Shown: one piece after another, positions 59,875 to 64,000 of the stretch
Numbering within the stretch: the first letter of the stretch is position 1
Layout: each line of letters starts with the position of its first letter
DNA from: Calamus simplicifolius
Lineage: Eukaryota > Streptophyta > Magnoliopsida > Arecales > Arecaceae
Reading direction: 5' to 3'
Assembly (NCBI GenBank): GCA_900491605.1
Contig: UESW01004382.1
Coordinates: forward strand, 663,675 to 727,674
DNA length: 64,000 nt
The notes under the pieces: generated by a model
The model's input: the letters and a program-made list of their open reading frames with translations, nothing else
Told to the model about the DNA's origin: nothing
The model's database searches: none
Made by a program: the position numbers and the translations under genes

Positions 59875-60835
59875 GAAAAATAATTTTTATAAATATAATT
59901 ATCAAATAAAAATATTGCGACGCAAATCATTGCATCGCAAATTTAAAAAAAATTAAATTATGTTAAATAACGACGCATTAGCGACGCATTTATTGCGTCA
60001 CAAAATTTTTTAAATAAATAAATGTTATAAAAAATTTTTAAAAACAACATTGTGACACAACCATATGCATCGCAATTATTTTTAGAAAAAATAATTTTTA
60101 TCAAATATAATTATCAAATAAAAATTAAATTATGTTAAATAGCGACTCATTAGCGACGCAATAAATTAGAAAAGTTAAAAAAAATACTTTTTAATTTTGT
60201 GACACATCTGTTGCATCGCAATATTTATAAAAAAATAAATGTTATAGAAAAAATTAAAAATAAAACATTGTGATGCAACCATATGTGTCGCAATTATTTT
60301 TAGGAAAAATATTTTTTATCAAATATAATTATCAAATAAAAATATTGCGACACAAATCAGTGCGTCGCAAAGTTTTAAAAAATTAAATTCCATTAAATAG
60401 CGATGCATTAGCGACGCAATAAACCAAAAAATTAAAAAAAATAATTTGTAATTTTGCGACGCATTTATTACGTCGCAATATTTTTTTAAAAAATAAATGT
60501 TATAAAAAAAATAAAAATAAAACATTGCAACACAACCTGATGCGTCGCAATTATTTCAAATTTTTTTTTATGAAATATAATAGGAAATAAAAATATTGTG
60601 ATGCATTAGCGACGCATTTTCTCGGAAAATAAAAAAAAAAAAATTTCACTGGTCATTGCCGCCAAATTAGTGACTCATTAGTGATGCAAATAATTGTGTC
60701 GCTAAATTTCCCAGAAAATAATAAAAAAAGCCAAATTAGCGACGGGTTAGTGTCGCATAATTGTGTCGCTAATCCAAAATAAATTATAAAAAAAATAGCG
60801 AGGGATTAGCGATGCAAAATTGCATTGCTAAGCCC
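59875..60835. repeat. CACTA-2 subterminal repeats, second block
   Basis: Resumes the AGCGACGCA/TGCGTCGCAAT words right after the minisatellite, with ATTGCGACGC and TTAGCGACGC in both orientations, to about 60830. The A/T-rich spacers have the same style as the first block. Confidence 0.85.
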
Positions 60836-60838
60836 TAA

Positions 60839-60845
60839 TATATAA
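60839..60845 (+). promoter_or_regulatory. Possible TATA box of the CACTA-2 transposase gene
   Basis: TATATAA just after the last subterminal repeat and just before a GC- and pyrimidine-rich stretch (60850-61040) that looks like a leader. The distance to the TNP2 ATG is 2.7 kb, which would need a leader intron. Inferred from position only. Confidence 0.4.
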
Positions 60846-61039
60846 CCTCAGTCGCGCCCGGCCCCCCCGGTCTCTTCTTCTTTTTCTTCTAACCCTACTC
60901 CTCCATCGCCGTCCCCTCCTCCGGCTCCCCCCGCCCTCTCCACCGGTGCTAGGAACACCGGCGGCAGCCCCCCCACCCCCGGCGGCGTCCCCTCTCTACC
61001 GAGATAAGCCCCCTCTTCCCCACTCCCCTCCCCCGCCCT

Positions 61040-61622
61040 CCCGTTTTCCTTAGGCCATGGCCACAGCGGCGTCGTGGCCGGAGACGATGGCCATGGCCGT
61101 GGCCGTGGCTGGCGGTGGCCTGGCCACGTTGGCCAGGCCACCGTAAAAAAAAAAATTGTTGGGGTGGGGTTTTTCCCCCATCCCTAAGGCGCCGGCCACG
61201 GCGCCGGCCGTGGCCATTGTCTCAGGCCACGGCCGCTGCTGTGGCCGGCGGTGGCCTGGCCACGGTGGCCAGGCCACCGTAAAAAAATAATAAAAAAATT
61301 GGTTGGGGTGGGGTTTTTCCCCCACCCTGAGGCGTCAGCCACGGCGCTGGTCGTGGCCATCATCTCAGGCCACAGCCAAGGCCGTGGCCAGAGACGACGG
61401 CCTCGGCCGCTGCCATGGCCGGCGGTGGCCTGGCCATGGTGGCCAGGCCACCGTAAAAAAAATAAAAAGAAATTGGTTGGGGTGGGGTTTTTCCCCCACC
61501 CCTGAGGCGCCGGCCACAGCCATGGCCTTGGCCGGATACGACGGTCGTGGCCTTGGCCGGATACGACGGCCACGACCGCTGCCGTGGCCAGCGGTGGCCT
61601 AGCCACGGTGGCCAGGCCACCG
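61040..61622. repeat. GGCC-rich tandem repeat with hairpins (4 units)
   Basis: Four units of unequal length (spacings 144 and 174 between the first three GGGGTGGGGTTTTTCCCCCA blocks at 61161, 61305 and 61479). Each unit has a GGCCRYGGCC-rich part and ends in a GGTGGCCTGGCCAC arm with its exact reverse complement, for example 61250-61278, a 14-bp stem with one spacer base. An A-run follows the first three. ORFs on both strands are by-products of the composition. Confidence 0.88.
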
Positions 61623-62880
61623 TTTAAAAAAATTTAAGTTAAAAATTGAGTTTTAAATATTAATATTATATTATATTTACTATTAATTATATAACATATA
61701 TTATATTAAAATTATATTAATATTTTAAACACTATTATATATTTAATATATAAATTAGTTTTAAATGATTAATATTTATTAACTTGAATACTAAATTATT
61801 ATATAATATATTTCTAAATATTAATATATTTTATATTAATATGTATTATATTATACAAAATACATATTAAATATTTATAATATTGAAATATATATTTTTA
61901 AAATAAGTTAAAAAAGAACCTTAATTTTATCAGAACATTTTATAGTCTAGCAAAAGAAAGGGACCATGTAGAACAAAAAAGATTTATAATAAAATTTAAA
62001 TAAAATTTAAAAACATGATAACTAAAATTGGAGCTCTAAAAATATTTATAATTTAATATCATATTCAATGATTTAGAAATAGTAACATCATATTCAATGA
62101 TTTAGATTATTAATATCATATTTTTTTATATAAATGTTTAGAAATAGTAACATAATATTCAATGATTTAGATTATAATGATCATCATTATTTAATTTAAA
62201 AAAATATTATTATCCAACAAGTCGATTCTTAAATTAAAAGCAAGCCTAACACTAGAATTGTTACTCATGATACAATTAGGGTTTCATTTAGGCTAGATCA
62301 CGTGATTTAATTCTGGTTCCACTCTAATAGGATATTAATCATAATTTTTATATTATAATCACAGTCAAGATTTTATGCATTAGGTTAGGCCTAGATTAGA
62401 TTGACAGCTGGTAGCCTAATAATGACTATTATTAGGAGTTGTGCCTTTCATTTTCATGACTGTTTCTCACATGTGGCTTTAGAGAATTGGCATGATACAT
62501 CATATTGGTTCAATAAGCTGCCAAGCCTATTTTATTTCTTTATAGCTGTTTATGCAATAATATTATGCATTTGTAGTTATTTACAATTGTTATGTCTTGA
62601 TTATTTACATTCTGCTTCAAATTGAATGATGCATTAAATTATGTAATGCTAGAAGAAAGTCTTGTTGTAGTTTTATTTAATTTTCAGCAACAAATTAGTA
62701 GTTTCAATGATTTATATTTTAGTCTTCACAAACATTTATATTCGACATAATAATCTTAAGAAGTCAGTGACTATATATATAGAACACTATTCATATATGT
62801 ATAATTGACAAGAATTTAAGAATAACAAGCATAAGTTCGATTGTCTTCGGATTTCCATATTATTAATCACAGCACTATAA
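61623..62880 (+). other. AT-rich region, no gene seen
   Basis: A/T-only words dominate to 61920, followed by mixed sequence. The small ORF at 62401-62625 has no recognised domain. Probably leader intron of the CACTA-2 transposase gene. Confidence 0.45.
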
Positions 62881-62892
62881 CCTTTAGACCCG

Positions 62893-62931
62893 TTTGAGAA
62901 TTTGTAAGACTTAGTCTTGCAAATTCTCAAA
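62893..62931. repeat. Short hairpin, 19-bp arms
   Basis: TTTGAGAATTTGTAAGACT and the reverse complement of AGTCTTGCAAATTCTCAAA agree at 18 of 19 bases, with a 1-base spacer. Confidence 0.9.
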
Positions 62932-62950
62932 TTGTCCTGGTGGACAGTTT

Positions 62951-63146
62951 GAGAATATTTTTTGCGATATGTTAGTCTGCTATTAATCATCGTTGGTTGA
63001 GATTGCGGTTTGTATTTGCTCATACGTTCTCCTAGTGTGGCATATATGCCACACATTTAGGAGAACATATGGGGAAATGCTGAAATTTCAACGTAACCGA
63101 TCGATGATAATTAATAGCAGAATAACATATCACAAAAAATATTCTT
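62951..63146. repeat. Long imperfect inverted repeat
   Basis: Outer arms 62951-62992 and 63105-63146 pair with a few mismatches (ATATTTTTTG, GATATGTTA, CTGCTATTAAT). Inner arms pair less well. The centre GTGTGGCATATATGCCACAC (63035-63054) is a perfect 20-base palindrome. Confidence 0.88.
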
Positions 63147-63521
63147 GAATGGGATAGGGCCTTACCTTTTAGACATGGAGTGAAGGTGGAATTAATTTAG
63201 GACACTTGAATGCTTGTGAAGTCTCATGATTGAACGGACCGCCTTGCGGCCCGACCCGAACTCAAGCCCTAGCATTAGCCTGGCATGAACCTGTGCCTCG
63301 GTCCTTGCTAGCACGCCAAGGATCGTAGCCGTGGCCGGCCTTGCAGGGTAGGGACCTTAGTTGTGTAAAAAAAATTGGTTTAGTTATAAATGATTTAAAT
63401 GGTTGTTATTAACCTTAGTTGTGTAAAAGAAATAATTTAGTTATATATTAGTAATGCTAATATAGTTTTATATTGTGGTTTCCTTTAATGGTTTACCAGA
63501 AATTGTATAAGTCGGTCAAAA

Positions 63522-64000
63522 ATGAGCGGGGCTCGCTCGTGGATGTATGCAAGGATAAAAGATGGCTTGCTTAATCCAGATTTTCTGAATGGATTGGAAG
63601 AATTTATCGCATTTGCATGTAGCCAACCTGAATGGATGGATGGGCCTAGGATTAGGTGCCCATGCAACTATCACAGGTGTCAGAATAAAGCCTACAGAGA
63701 TGTTGAAACTGTTAAGGTGCATTTGTGTAAAAAGGGGTTTGTTCCTGATTACGATGTTTGGTACTGTCATGGTGAACCAGAGGAAATTCAGTTGTTTACA
63801 AGCCAACAAGTGTCAATTCCCGTAGATGAACCATTTGTGAATTTAAACACATATGAAGAAATGGTGATGAATGCATCGGGTAATGAATTCAATCAGAATA
63901 CATTTATGGAAGAACCAAATCCAGATGCACAGCAATTTTATGATATGTTGCGTGCTGCAAATCAAGAATTGTATCCTGGTTGTGAGGGTCATTCCCAGTT
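63522..64000 (+). CDS. TNP2-type CACTA transposase, N-terminal part (runs off window)
   Basis: An open frame from ATG 63522 to the window end (159 codons, no stop). Residues about 8-85 form the transposase-associated domain: WMYARI, LNGLEEFIAFACSQP, IRCPCNYHRC with Cys/His likely binding zinc, then VKVHLCKKGFVPDYDVWYCHGE. An acidic and Asn-rich linker follows, then the start of the TNP2 core (FYDMLRAANQELYPGCEGHS). This protein would recognise and cut the ends of the CACTA element. The start fits the family, whose members begin a few residues before the conserved Trp-Met. No stop or frameshift is seen, unlike the CACTA-1 copy at 47065-50560, so CACTA-2 may be young or active. The rest of the gene is outside the window. 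Confidence 0.88.
   Translation, partial: MSGARSWMYARIKDGLLNPDFLNGLEEFIAFACSQPEWMDGPRIRCPCNYHRCQNKAYRDVETVKVHLCKKGFVPDYDVWYCHGEPEEIQLFTSQQVSIPVDEPFVNLNTYEEMVMNASGNEFNQNTFMEEPNPDAQQFYDMLRAANQELYPGCEGHSQ

Larger units (their letters stand above)
56909..64000 (+). mobile_element. CACTA (En/Spm) transposon CACTA-2, 5' part
   Basis: Starts CACTACAAGAAAATACTG, the common plant CACTA terminal repeat. AGCGACGCA subterminal repeats, a long tandem array, a TATA box, a GC-rich leader and the start of a plus-strand TNP2 gene at 63522 follow. The 3' end is beyond the window. The left target duplication would be the preceding CCA or CAC, and its partner is not visible. It inserted into the gypsy-like repeat that ends at 56908. 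Confidence 0.88.

Noticed and set aside
58155..59956. Long overlapping ORFs rich in Asp, Arg, Ser (DRSWLRSIAT type)
   Set aside because: They are translations of the 89-bp repeat in all frames. The unit length is not a multiple of three and no frame is favoured.
60848..61620. Pro/Trp/Arg-rich ORFs on both strands
   Set aside because: By-products of the GGCC tandem repeat. They overlap on both strands and lack any domain.

Overview
The window is plant nuclear DNA made almost entirely of transposable elements. I found no host gene that I can support. The evidence is Ty1-copia elements of the Sirevirus and Tork-like types, a Ty3-gypsy chromovirus, CACTA (En/Spm) transposons with the plant-specific Transposase_24, TNP2 (Transposase_21) and DUF4216/4218 proteins, a hAT-type MITE, long AT-rich spacers and plant microsatellites. 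A flowering plant is certain. A monocot, perhaps a palm, is my impression only.

Layout, left half. Positions 1-2280 hold a decayed CACTA-type gene (Transposase_24, DUF8039 and Ulp1 protease segments). Positions 2349-6624 hold two LTR-like blocks, one of them with a primer binding site, around a non-coding interior. Positions 7377-12500 are a dead Tork-like copia element on the minus strand. Positions 12882-19283 are a gypsy chromovirus that has lost reverse transcriptase and most of integrase. Its tail contains a 594-bp hAT MITE with a perfect 8-bp target duplication. Positions 19347-29893 are an old Sirevirus-type copia element on the minus strand (Sire-1).

Layout, right half. Positions 29894-56908 are a nested stack. 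Two inverted copies of a gypsy-like repeat flank a solo LTR (31439-54546). That LTR is split by a 20.8-kb CACTA element (CACTA-1, 32624-53396). CACTA-1 in turn carries a 10.3-kb young Sirevirus (Sire-2, 34106-44398, perfect CAAAG target duplication) inside its Transposase_24 gene. Positions 56909-64000 are the 5' part of a second CACTA element (CACTA-2). It has 3.9 kb of subterminal repeats, a 1.7-kb array of 89-bp repeats, GGCC-rich hairpin repeats, and the intact start of a TNP2 transposase gene that runs off the window.

How the parts work. Each autonomous family encodes its own mobilisation proteins: Gag, protease, integrase, RT and RNase H in the copia elements, and TNP2 plus Transposase_24 in the CACTA elements. 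Both Sire elements also carry an extra ORF after pol. Both have dense short-motif arrays in the U3 part of the LTR upstream of a TATA box. The motif differs: GAGCCGACACC in Sire-2 and GTTAGCTAAC/AGCTAGCT in Sire-1. These arrays, the extra ORF and the CACTA-2 array are the most unusual content of the window.
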